The notes under the pieces were generated by a model. The model was given only the letters and a program-made list of their open reading frames with translations. It was not told the DNA's origin and did no database searches. Below, one piece after another: positions 8,157 through 15,942 of a DNA stretch of 64,000 nucleotides (positions are counted from its first letter, which is position 1; the number at the start of each line of letters is the position of its first letter). This DNA is from Microbacterium maritypicum (GTDB lineage Bacteria; Actinomycetota; Actinomycetes; Actinomycetales; Microbacteriaceae). Location of the stretch: assembly GCF_008868125.1 (NCBI RefSeq), contig NZ_WAAQ01000001.1, forward strand, positions 496,001-560,000, in the 5' to 3' direction. The position numbers and the translations under genes were made by a program.

Positions 8157-9299
8157 ATGGCCTTCGACCAATCCACTCGAGGATCGGCGGATACGCTCCG
8201 CTTGACCCGCGGTGAGAAGCTCAGCGCGATCGAGCGCATCGTCGTCTTGGTCATCGTCACAATCACCGTCGCCACGGACCTCATAGGCTTCTTCACCACA
8301 CCGGGTGTCAACCCGGTCGCACTGTTGGTGAGCGTTGCATCCACTGCAGCGTTCGTCCTCTACCTCTGGAAGCCGCTCATCGCGACATGTGCCCTCGGGG
8401 TCGTGTTCGCATCGTCTTTCCTCACCGGATCAGAGCTCCAGGTCCTGACAGCCGCCGCAGTCGCGGCCGGCTTCGTCATGAGACTGGGGTGGACATCGCT
8501 GATCCTCTCTTACACCGGCGTTTTCCTGGTCGCGGCGGCCATCGTGGCCAACGGCGACGCCGATTCCGGCGTCAACGTCGCGCTGTATCTCATCTTCGCC
8601 ACCGTGGCAGGAGCCGTCGGGTTCGCCCTTCGGCTCGCCTTCGCCCGGGGGAGTCGTCTCGAGCGCGAGCTCGAGGAGAGAGCCGAGCAGGAACGTCAGG
8701 CCGTACTCGCCGAGCGGCGATGGATCGCCGGTGAGCTGCACGACAGCATCGCGCACCACCTCACGGTGGTGGCGCTGCACGTGCAGATGCTCGAAGACCC
8801 CGAGACCAGCAACGACTCGCAAGAAGCGATCCGCGTCGCCGCGCGCAAGGCGATGACAGATCTCCGCTTCGTGATCGAACTCGCGGACGACGGTCCGCAG
8901 TCCTCCAGTGTGCAGACCGGCGACCTCGCGGCAGCGATCGACGAGGCGCAGGGCGAGTTCGAATCGGCCGGTCACTCCGTGGCCCGCGAGGGAGACCCTC
9001 GCGACGAGCGCATCCCGCGTGCGGTCGAGATCGTCCTCGCGCGCATCGTGCGCGAGTCGGCCACCAACATCCTGAAATACGCAGGCCCCGGCGAGGTGCA
9101 GATCGACCTCGCCGTGGACGACGAGGTCGCGCACCTCACGCTGCGCAGCCCCCTCCCGACGACCCCACGCCGCGAGCTCTCCTCCAGTCGCACCGGCCTC
9201 GGCCGGATGGCGGAGCGGGTGATGGGAGCGAGCGGCGAGTTCAGCGCCGGCGAAGTCGACGGATTCTGGGTCGTGTCGGCCCGACTTCCCGTCGTCTGA
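8157..9299 (+). CDS. Membrane sensor histidine kinase (HisKA_3 type)
   Basis: 380 residues. The N-terminal 165 residues hold about five or six hydrophobic segments with hardly any extracytoplasmic loop, so the sensor looks buried in the membrane. A coiled-coil-like linker follows (ERELEERAEQERQAVLAERR), then the dimerisation and phosphotransfer motif GELHDSIAHHL with phospho-acceptor H195, and a HATPase region with the N-box ESATNILKYAG near 300 and a G-box near 345. The ATG at 8157 follows AAAAGGAGATAG. The cognate regulator is probably the divergent gene at 7273-7929. A 15-codon ORF precedes it by 29 bases. An intramembrane sensor plus a short amphipathic peptide recalls peptide- or envelope-sensing kinases, but the signal is unknown. 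Confidence 0.9.
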   Translation: MAFDQSTRGSADTLRLTRGEKLSAIERIVVLVIVTITVATDLIGFFTTPGVNPVALLVSVASTAAFVLYLWKPLIATCALGVVFASSFLTGSELQVLTAAAVAAGFVMRLGWTSLILSYTGVFLVAAAIVANGDADSGVNVALYLIFATVAGAVGFALRLAFARGSRLERELEERAEQERQAVLAERRWIAGELHDSIAHHLTVVALHVQMLEDPETSNDSQEAIRVAARKAMTDLRFVIELADDGPQSSSVQTGDLAAAIDEAQGEFESAGHSVAREGDPRDERIPRAVEIVLARIVRESATNILKYAGPGEVQIDLAVDDEVAHLTLRSPLPTTPRRELSSSRTGLGRMAERVMGASGEFSAGEVDGFWVVSARLPVV

Positions 9300-9342
9300 T
9301 GCTCTAGAGTGTGTGAGCACCCTTTCCGCGATCCGCGAGAAC

Positions 9343-9358
9343 CTAGACGAAAGTCTAG
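9343..9358. repeat. Small inverted repeat CTAGAC-GAAA-GTCTAG
   Basis: A six-base perfect stem (9343-9348 with 9353-9358) is closed by a GAAA tetraloop, 44 bases after the kinase stop. No T-run follows, so it is at best a weak terminator. TCTAGA or CTCTAGAG variants recur nearby (9302-9309, 9354-9360). The rest of 9300-9553 shows no supported gene. Confidence 0.45.
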
Positions 9359-9553
9359 AGAAGTCTCGACGTTCGACCCTGTGGAACGCGTTGCGATCAG
9401 CCGTAATCTGAAAGCTCCCCAGATAAAGCGTCCCCAGCGCTGCGATCGCGGGCGCGGTCTTTCTGGCTTCTGAAACACTTTGCGCGCTCGCGATCGCCTT
9501 CTGCGTTAAGGGCCGATTCTCCGGCCTCCCGCCACGGGGTTCCGCATGCCCGG

Positions 9554-10297
9554 CTAGCCGCCCACCGCTCGCATGTAGTGGCCGTCCGTGGAGATCCCCG
9601 AGGCTGCGACCGTGAAGCGCACCACCTCGCTGAGGTACCGATCCTCCGAAGCCTCGAAGATCCGTCCCTCCGCGTCGCGCGATGTGCGGGTGAGACGCAG
9701 GATGGGCGTGCCCCGGGGCACCCGCAGCAGCGCGGCATCCTGATCGTCGGCGGCCACGGCATCGATCACGTGCTGCAGGGTGACGATCGGATGCCCGACC
9801 GATGACAGGTACTCCGTGATGGAGACCTCGTCGAGGTTCACCTCGAACAGCCGGCGTCCGGCGACCTCCGTGTAATTGAGGCGCTCCAACATGGTGGGCC
9901 TGCCGTCGAGCAGGCGCAGCCGCACCACGCTCACGATCGTGTCGCTCGCGTCGACGCCCAGCGCCGCTCCCAGCTCGCCGGCACGGCGCAGGCTCAACTC
10001 CTGCGTCTGGGCGCCGGGGGTGACGCCCAGCTCGCGCGCCCACCGCGTGAACGGCACCGACACGTCGACGGCCTGGTTGGCTTTGCGGGCGACGACGCGA
10101 GCGGGTCTGCCGCGGCTCGTCTCGATCAGGCCCTCGCCGCGCAGCGCGGCCAGGGCGTTGCGGATCGGCCCGCGCGAGGTATGCCACCTCTCGGCGAGGT
10201 CGGCCTCGGTCGGGACGTCGTCGCCGGGACGCAGCGCGCCCGCAGCGATCTGCGCGCGAAGGTCATCGGCGATCTGGGTGTACACAGCTTCAGCCAC
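9554..10297 (-). CDS. GntR-family regulator with UTRA ligand domain (phosphonate operon)
   Basis: 247 residues. The N-terminal winged helix-turn-helix (about 1-70, IADDLRAQIAAGALRPGDDVPTEADLAE...) is followed by a UTRA effector-binding domain (about 85-240), as in the HutC/PhnF subfamily. The reading frame begins with GTG at 10297 and no clear ribosome binding site, so the mRNA may be leaderless. It is divergent from the phosphonate genes starting at 10467. The 9-base motif TAGGTACAT occurs right at its own start (10299-10307) and again before phnD (10396-10404), suggesting that it controls both itself and the operon. The ligand is inferred to be a phosphonate or its breakdown product. Confidence 0.9.
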   Translation of the reverse strand: MAEAVYTQIADDLRAQIAAGALRPGDDVPTEADLAERWHTSRGPIRNALAALRGEGLIETSRGRPARVVARKANQAVDVSVPFTRWARELGVTPGAQTQELSLRRAGELGAALGVDASDTIVSVVRLRLLDGRPTMLERLNYTEVAGRRLFEVNLDEVSITEYLSSVGHPIVTLQHVIDAVAADDQDAALLRVPRGTPILRLTRTSRDAEGRIFEASEDRYLSEVVRFTVAASGISTDGHYMRAVGG

Positions 10298-10298
10298 A

Positions 10299-10404
10299 TA
10301 GGTACATTACTTCGTCAGTTCGAGCGGCGCGACCGCGTTCCGGGAGTGTTCATCCAGAAGAATGCTCGGTAAACGAGCCCTGAACTCTTCCGAGTTAGGT
10401 ACAT
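10299..10404. promoter_or_regulatory. Divergent promoter region with two TAGGTACAT operators
   Basis: TAGGTACAT occurs at 10299-10307 (ATAGGTACATTA) and 10396-10404 (TTAGGTACATAT), in the same orientation and 97 bases apart, with a GTAC core like many GntR operators. The first abuts the regulator's GTG start and the second lies 62 bases before phnD. A TACATAT resembling a -10 element overlaps the second copy. Binding by the adjacent GntR protein is inferred. Confidence 0.5.
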
Positions 10405-10466
10405 ATCTCGCCTCGGCACCTGAGAGAGTCTTCCGTGGATCACCCCTCACACCCTGAAAGGTCCTC

Positions 10467-11396
10467 ATGAAGCTTCGCGCTCTCCCCGCCCTCGCCGGCG
10501 TCGCGCTCCTCGCCCTCGGCCTCGCCGCGTGCTCCGGCTCGGCAGATGCCGCCGGCACTCCCGGCGCCGACGAGTCGTCCTCCGCCAGCGGATTCGCCGT
10601 CGATGAGAACACGCTCGTCTTCGGCGTCGTGCCCGACTCGGTCGACACCGAGACCAACTACCAGCCGCTCATGGACTACATCGCCGAGATCACCGGCAAG
10701 ACGGTCGAGTACCACGAGTCCACCGACTACGCCGCCCTGATCGAGGCCGCCGTCGCCGGCAAGGTCGATGTCGCGTCGTTCTCCGGCTTCACCTACGTCA
10801 CCGCCACCAACAACGGCGCCAAGCTCACCCCCATCTCCTCGATCGTGACCGAAGAGGGCCAGGAGCCCGGTTACTACTCGCAGGCGATCGTGCCCGCGGG
10901 CAGCGACATCACGAGCATCGAGGACTTCAAGGGCAAGAAGGTCTGCTTCGTCGACCCGTCCTCGACCTCCGGCTACCTGTTCCCGTCGTACAACCTGCTC
11001 AAGGCCGGCATCGACCCCAAGACCGACATCACCCCGGTCTTCGCCGGCAAGCACGATGTCAGCGTCACCAAGGTCGGCGAGGGCGTCGAGTGCGAGGCGG
11101 GCTTCGCCGAGGACTCCGAGGTCGAGAAGTCGGACAAGGTCAAGGTCATCGACGAGACGATGGTCCCCGGTGCGCCGCTGGTCTACTCGTCCACTCTTCC
11201 CGACGACGTCTCGAAGAAGCTCATCGACGGTCTCTCCGAGATCACGATCGACGACATCATCGCCGCCGGGGTCGACGGCGCGGACACCGATGCCTTCCGC
11301 AGCGTCTTCTACGCCACGAAGCCGGTCGACGACGCGTACTACGACCTGATCCGCGACATCTGCAAGGAGACCGAAGCGGAGCAGTGCCAGGGCTGA
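10467..11396 (+). CDS. phnD: Phosphonate ABC transporter substrate-binding lipoprotein
   Basis: 309 residues. A lipoprotein signal ends in LGLAAC (lipidated C22), so the protein should be anchored outside the membrane. The mature part has the PhnD/phosphate-phosphonate binding fold: LVFGVVPDSVDTETNYQPLM near residue 50, VDVASFSGFTYV near 102, and GKKVCFVDPSSTSGYLFP near 160. The family binds 2-aminoethylphosphonate and related compounds for PhnCE import. It is the first gene of the operon, behind the TAGGTACAT region. A strong hairpin separates it from phnC, which may give the binding protein higher mRNA levels. The exact ligand cannot be read from sequence. Confidence 0.9.
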   Translation: MKLRALPALAGVALLALGLAACSGSADAAGTPGADESSSASGFAVDENTLVFGVVPDSVDTETNYQPLMDYIAEITGKTVEYHESTDYAALIEAAVAGKVDVASFSGFTYVTATNNGAKLTPISSIVTEEGQEPGYYSQAIVPAGSDITSIEDFKGKKVCFVDPSSTSGYLFPSYNLLKAGIDPKTDITPVFAGKHDVSVTKVGEGVECEAGFAEDSEVEKSDKVKVIDETMVPGAPLVYSSTLPDDVSKKLIDGLSEITIDDIIAAGVDGADTDAFRSVFYATKPVDDAYYDLIRDICKETEAEQCQG

Positions 11397-11427
11397 GCCC
11401 GGCCTGACCCCTTCGCCATACCCGGCG

Positions 11428-11468
11428 CCCTCCGTCTCGTCCGCCTCTCGTGCGGGCGAGACGGAGGG
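11428..11468 (+). terminator. Hairpin between phnD and phnC
   Basis: CCCTCCGTCTCG (11428-11439) pairs with CGAGACGGAGGG (11457-11468), and an inner CCGC (11441-11444) pairs with GCGG (11452-11455). No T-run follows. Because the operon continues, this is more likely a partial terminator or mRNA-stabilising hairpin than a full stop. Confidence 0.65.
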
Positions 11469-11506
11469 CACCACCGCACGACTCACGACACCACAGGAGC
11501 TACGAC

Positions 11507-12337
11507 ATGACCGCCTCGGCATCCGACGCCCTCATCCGCCTCGACGGCGTGACGAAGACCTTCGGGACGACCACTGCACTCAAGGGGGCCTCTCTGGAGG
11601 TGTCCCGCGGCGAGATCGTCGTGCTCCTCGGCCTCTCCGGCTCGGGGAAGTCGACCCTGCTGCGCCACCTCGACGGCCTGGAGATCCCCACCTCCGGCTC
11701 GGTGGAGGTGCTGGGCTCCCAGGTCCCGACGCTGAAGGGGCGGGCGCTGCGCGACCTCCGCAGCCGCGTGGGCTTCATCTTCCAGCAGTTCGAGCTCGTG
11801 CCCTCCCTGACCGTGCTCGAGAACGTGCTCACCGGTTCGCTGTCGGGTGTGCGCGGGCCGCGCCTCGGCCTCTGGGGCTACTCGCGAGCAGCGAAGCTCA
11901 CCGCACTCGAGCACCTCGACCGCGTCGGTCTGCTCGACCGCGCCTACCAGCGCAGCGACACCCTCTCGGGCGGGCAGCAGCAGCGCGTGGCCATCGCCCG
12001 CGCTCTCATGCAGAAGCCCGCGATCCTGCTCGCCGACGAGCCGGTCGCCTCGCTCGACCCCGAGTCGAGCGAACAGGTCATGGCCCTGATCCGCGAGGTC
12101 GCCGCCGATGAGGGGCTCACCGTGGTGTGCAGCCTGCACCAGGTCGACCTCGCCATCTCGTGGGCTGACCGCATCGTGGGGCTCCGCCACGGTGAAGTGG
12201 TGCTGGACACCCCGACCGGAGACCTCACCAAGGCCGAGGTCATGGAGATCTACGGTCGCGTGGCCACCACGACGGCCGAGATCCGCGCCGTGCAGGAGGA
12301 ACTGGTCGAGGCAGCGGCGCAGGTGGCCGCATCATGA
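11507..12337 (+). CDS. phnC: Phosphonate ABC transporter ATP-binding protein
   Basis: 276 residues from the ATG at 11507, chosen because CAGGAGC stands just upstream; a longer frame from 11450 has no ribosome binding site. Walker A GLSGSGKST is at 42-50. The Q-loop FIFQQFE, ABC signature LSGGQQQR and Walker B ILLADEP with the D-loop ASLDPES follow in order. It powers import through PhnE on the cytoplasmic face. Its stop overlaps the phnE start (ATGA), indicating translational coupling. Length and motifs match PhnC. Confidence 0.93.
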   Translation: MTASASDALIRLDGVTKTFGTTTALKGASLEVSRGEIVVLLGLSGSGKSTLLRHLDGLEIPTSGSVEVLGSQVPTLKGRALRDLRSRVGFIFQQFELVPSLTVLENVLTGSLSGVRGPRLGLWGYSRAAKLTALEHLDRVGLLDRAYQRSDTLSGGQQQRVAIARALMQKPAILLADEPVASLDPESSEQVMALIREVAADEGLTVVCSLHQVDLAISWADRIVGLRHGEVVLDTPTGDLTKAEVMEIYGRVATTTAEIRAVQEELVEAAAQVAAS

Positions 12338-14091
12338 CGGCGCTCGACGCGTCGACCGACTCCGCGACCCGCGGTGGCGGATCGTCCCACCAGGGGAGCG
12401 GGCCGACGGTCGCCGAACGCGCCCCCCGGCGCCCGATCTCGCCCGAGCGGATCGCCGCCTCCCTCACGCTCACAGCCCTCGTGGTGCTCGGGATCCTCGC
12501 CGTCCGCGACGTCGACATCTCGATCCCGGCGATGGTGCAGAGCTGGGGCAATGCCGAGAACTTCATGGCCCGCGTCGGCGGACTCAGCTTCCCGGCTCCC
12601 GGCGACCTCGCCTGGCTGATCGCGCTCACGGTGGGTCTCGTGCTCGTCGGCACACTGCTCGCGGCCGTGCTGTCGGTGCCGATCGCCTACCTCGCCGCCT
12701 CCAACACGACCCCGGGCAACGGATGGCGAGCCGCCGCGAGGTTCATCGGCGTGCTCACCCGGGCTCTGCCCGACGTGGTCCTCGCGATGGCGTTCGTGCT
12801 GATGTTCTCCCTCGGTACCCTTCCCGGCATCCTGGCCATCGGCATCCACTCCATCGGCATGATCTCGAAGATGTTCGCCGACGCGATCGAGCAGATCGAC
12901 GAAGGACCGCGCCTCGCGATCCGTGCCGCCGGCGGTTCGAAGATGCAGGAGTTCACCTCCGGCATCCTGCCGCAGGTGCTGCCCAGCTGGGTGGCCACCG
13001 TGCTGCACCGCAACGACATCAACCTGCGGGGCAGTGTCGTGCTCGGCTACGTCGGCGTCGCCGGGCTCGGCCTCGAGATGTCGTACGCGTTCAAGTCGCT
13101 GAACTACGGCAAGGGCCTCGGCATCGCCCTGGTGATCTTCATCCTGTGCGTCGCGATGGAGATCGTCTCCAGCATGGTCCGCGGGGCGATGCTCGGGGAG
13201 CAGGCGCACACCCGGTCGTGGATCGACAGGATCCTGCATCCGCGCCTCGGCAGCCGGTCTGCGTCCGCAGCCGTCGGCCGCCCCGCCTGGGCCGCGAGCC
13301 CGCAGACGGCGGTGCGCCGGCCCTGGACCGCACAGCGCGTGCGCCACACCATCGCCGGTGTCGTCGCCGTGCTCGTGGTGATCGGCAGCGTGGTCGTCAG
13401 CCAGATCAACTGGATGGACCTCATCACCTTCTGGGCCAAGCTGCCCGAGGTCGCCGGGAAGTTCTGGCCCCCGTCGTTCGGCAACTATGACGCCAGCGCC
13501 ATGTTCCAGGCGATGCGTGAGACCGTCGCGATCGCTCTCGCCGCCACCGTGCTCACCCTGCTCCCCTCGCTCCTGCTCGGCTCGCTCGCGGCGCGCAACG
13601 TCGCCCCGAGCTCTGGCGCCCGAGGGACGGCGCGACTCCTGCTCGTCGGCATCCGCGGGATCCCGGAGCTGATCCTCGCGATCGTGCTCGTGGTCATCAC
13701 CGGTCTCGGGGCCCAGGCGGGTGTCATCGCCCTCGCGATCGGCGGTATCGGACTGCTGGGCAAGCTCATCGCCGACTCGTTCGAAGAGGTCGATCGCGGA
13801 CCGGAGCGGGCGCTGCGCGCGGTGGGGGCGACACGTCTGCAGACCTACACCTCGGCCACCGTGCCGCAGGGGATGCAGGCGCTCATCGGTCACAGCTTCT
13901 ACATGCTCGACACGAACATCCGCGCGGCGACGATCCTCGGCATCGTCGGCGGCGGCGGGGTCGGCTACTACCTCCTCAACGCCAGCCAGGGCTCCCGCTA
14001 CGAGACCGTGACGGCGATCGTGCTGATGATCCTCGCCACCGTGCTCGTGGTCGAAGGACTCGCGATGTGGATGCGGAAGGTGTTCCGATGA
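12334..14091 (+). CDS. phnE: Phosphonate ABC transporter permease, two PhnE units fused
   Basis: 585 residues, about twice the usual PhnE size of 260-290. Two complete permease domains are present (about 40-290 and 345-585). Each has five or six membrane helices and its own EAA-type cytoplasmic loop: IEQIDEGPRLAIRAAGGSKMQ near 187 and EEVDRGPERALRAVGATRLQ near 486. The two halves of the membrane pore are thus made as one chain. It overlaps phnC by four bases at the start and the FAD oxidoreductase by four at the end (ATGA both times). The N-terminal 45 residues are polar and of unclear role. Confidence 0.92.
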   Translation: MTALDASTDSATRGGGSSHQGSGPTVAERAPRRPISPERIAASLTLTALVVLGILAVRDVDISIPAMVQSWGNAENFMARVGGLSFPAPGDLAWLIALTVGLVLVGTLLAAVLSVPIAYLAASNTTPGNGWRAAARFIGVLTRALPDVVLAMAFVLMFSLGTLPGILAIGIHSIGMISKMFADAIEQIDEGPRLAIRAAGGSKMQEFTSGILPQVLPSWVATVLHRNDINLRGSVVLGYVGVAGLGLEMSYAFKSLNYGKGLGIALVIFILCVAMEIVSSMVRGAMLGEQAHTRSWIDRILHPRLGSRSASAAVGRPAWAASPQTAVRRPWTAQRVRHTIAGVVAVLVVIGSVVVSQINWMDLITFWAKLPEVAGKFWPPSFGNYDASAMFQAMRETVAIALAATVLTLLPSLLLGSLAARNVAPSSGARGTARLLLVGIRGIPELILAIVLVVITGLGAQAGVIALAIGGIGLLGKLIADSFEEVDRGPERALRAVGATRLQTYTSATVPQGMQALIGHSFYMLDTNIRAATILGIVGGGGVGYYLLNASQGSRYETVTAIVLMILATVLVVEGLAMWMRKVFR

Positions 14092-15227
14092 ACCGCCCTC
14101 TCGACACGGCGGATGTGGTCGTCGTCGGCTCCGGCATCGTCGGGCTCGGAGCGGCGTACGCGGCGGTCCGGCGCGGCCTGCGCGTGATCGTCGTCGATCG
14201 CACCGATGCCCCGGTCGGGGCGACGATCCGCAACTTCGGACACCTCTGCATCGGCGCGCAGGGCGGGCAGGCGCGGCACTACGCCGACGTGTCCCGCGAG
14301 CTGTGGCTGCGTCTCTCCCGGGACGCGGGCTTCTGGCTGCGCGAGTCGGGCACGCTGGTCGCCGCCCGGCACGATGACGAGCTCGCCGTGCTCGACGCCG
14401 CATCCCGCGAGGGCGGGATCCGGCTGCTGGAGGCGGACGAGCTGCGGCGCCTCGCTCCGCTGCGCGCCGAGGGCCTCGTCGGTGGAGCGCACATCGAGAG
14501 CGATCTGCAGACCGACCCCCGCACGGCCGCCGACGCGATCGTGCGCCACCTGGCGGGACTCGGCGTCGACTTCCGGTTCCGCACCGCGGTGACCGCAGTA
14601 GGGGAGGGGCACGTGGAGACGACGCGCGGTCAGATCACCTGCGGCAGCGTCGTCGTCGCCGTGAACCACGACATCGATCAGCTGCTCCCCGACGTCGCGG
14701 AGCGGCACGGGGTCGTGCGCTGCGCCCTCGACATGATGCGGGCTGCCGTGTCGTTCCGGCATCCGCTCGCAGCTCCCCTGCTCACCGGCTGGTCCCTCGT
14801 CCGGTACGGCCGTTTCGCCGACGGGCCGGAAGCCGGCGCCCTGCGCGAGCGCCTGCACGCCGAGCGCCCCGACCTCGCCGCGATCGACCTCAATCAGATG
14901 TACACGCAGCTTCCCGACGGGACGCTCATCATCGGCGACTCGCACTCCACCGCCACAGCCCCGGCGCCGTTCCAGCCCGAGGCCGCGTTCACCGCCTTCC
15001 TCGCGGAGGCCGAAGCGCTGTTCGACGCCCCGGCGCCGCGCGTGATCGAGCGCTGGCAGGGCGTGTACGCGAAGGGGCCGCAGGAGTTCCTGATCGATCG
15101 TGGCGACGACGGCGTGCTGGTGCTCGCCGCGACCACCGGCATCGGGATGACCACGGGCCTGGGACTTGCCGAAGAGAACCTCGCCGCCGCCTTCGGGTGG
15201 GCGGCAGCAATGGAAGGAACATCATGA
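14088..15227 (+). CDS. FAD-dependent oxidoreductase of phosphonate catabolism (TIGR03364-like)
   Basis: 379 residues from the ATG at 14088, which overlaps the phnE stop and follows GGAAGG. The N-terminal Rossmann motif VVVVGSGIVGLGAAYAAVRRG binds FAD, and the C-terminal GDDGVLVLAATTGIGMTTG closes the fold. This is the DAO/glycine-oxidase architecture. The family recurs in phosphonate clusters and matches the TIGR03364 type. Related enzymes in such clusters (PbfC/PbfD) oxidise N-methylated 2-aminoethylphosphonate to phosphonoacetaldehyde. No PhnW transaminase is present, so this enzyme probably makes the substrate for the next gene. Substrate is inferred from context. Confidence 0.88.
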   Translation: MNRPLDTADVVVVGSGIVGLGAAYAAVRRGLRVIVVDRTDAPVGATIRNFGHLCIGAQGGQARHYADVSRELWLRLSRDAGFWLRESGTLVAARHDDELAVLDAASREGGIRLLEADELRRLAPLRAEGLVGGAHIESDLQTDPRTAADAIVRHLAGLGVDFRFRTAVTAVGEGHVETTRGQITCGSVVVAVNHDIDQLLPDVAERHGVVRCALDMMRAAVSFRHPLAAPLLTGWSLVRYGRFADGPEAGALRERLHAERPDLAAIDLNQMYTQLPDGTLIIGDSHSTATAPAPFQPEAAFTAFLAEAEALFDAPAPRVIERWQGVYAKGPQEFLIDRGDDGVLVLAATTGIGMTTGLGLAEENLAAAFGWAAAMEGTS

Positions 15228-15931
15228 CCACTCCTCTCGAACTCGTCGTCCTCGACATGGCGGGAACCACAGTGCTCGACGACGGCGTCGTCGAGCAGGC
15301 GTTCCAGCGTGCCGCCGAGCGCACCGGCGTCGCGGACCGGATGCCGTGGGACGAGGCTCTGGACTACGTGCGCGTGACCATGGGGCAGTCGAAGATCGAC
15401 GTCTTCACGCACCTCTCCGGCGGCGATGCCGAGGCGGCAGCACGGGCGACGGCCGCCTTCGAGGGCGCCTATGCCGAGATCGTGTCCGAGCAAGGCGTCT
15501 CCGAGATCCCCGGCGCCGCCGACGCGATCCAGGGGCTGAAGGACTCCGGGCTGAAGGTCGTGCTCACCACGGGTTTCGCTCCGGTGACCCGGGATGCCCT
15601 GCTCGACGGCCTCGGCTGGCGCCAGCTGATCGATCTCGCCCTGTCGCCGATCGATGCCGGTCGCGGGCGTCCCGCACCCGACCTCGTGCTGACGGCGCTG
15701 CTGCGCACGCAGACCTCGTCGGTGCACGCGGTCGCGGTCGCCGGCGACACCGTCAGCGACGTCGAGTCGGGACGTCGGGCCGGCGCCGGCTTCGTCGCGG
15801 GTGTGCTGACCGGCGCGCACGATCGCCCGGCTCTGAGCGCCGCGGGGGCGGATGCCGTGCTGAGCGACGTCACCGCTTTGCGCGGTGTGCTCGCCCAGCG
15901 CGACCTGCTCCCGCTCGTCGCGACCTCCTGA
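15224..15931 (+). CDS. Phosphonatase-like HAD hydrolase (PhnX-like, TIGR03351 type)
   Basis: 235 residues. HAD motif I is DMAGTT with nucleophile D11 and Ala at position +2, as in phosphonoacetaldehyde hydrolase (DWAGTT) and unlike ordinary phosphatases, which have Asp there. MGQSKIDVF places K57 where PhnX has its Schiff-base lysine. Motif III/IV is AGDTVSDVESG near 185. The expected reaction is phosphonoacetaldehyde to acetaldehyde plus phosphate. The start overlaps the FAD oxidoreductase stop (ATGA). The family is slightly shorter than canonical PhnX and its activity is inferred. Confidence 0.88.
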   Translation: MTTPLELVVLDMAGTTVLDDGVVEQAFQRAAERTGVADRMPWDEALDYVRVTMGQSKIDVFTHLSGGDAEAAARATAAFEGAYAEIVSEQGVSEIPGAADAIQGLKDSGLKVVLTTGFAPVTRDALLDGLGWRQLIDLALSPIDAGRGRPAPDLVLTALLRTQTSSVHAVAVAGDTVSDVESGRRAGAGFVAGVLTGAHDRPALSAAGADAVLSDVTALRGVLAQRDLLPLVATS

Positions 15932-15942
15932 GAGGACTCGAC

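Noticed and set aside
12250..14403. Long minus-strand frame opposite phnE and the FAD oxidoreductase
   Set aside because: Low-complexity Arg/His/Asp sequence without motif; the plus strand carries recognised genes with coupled starts.
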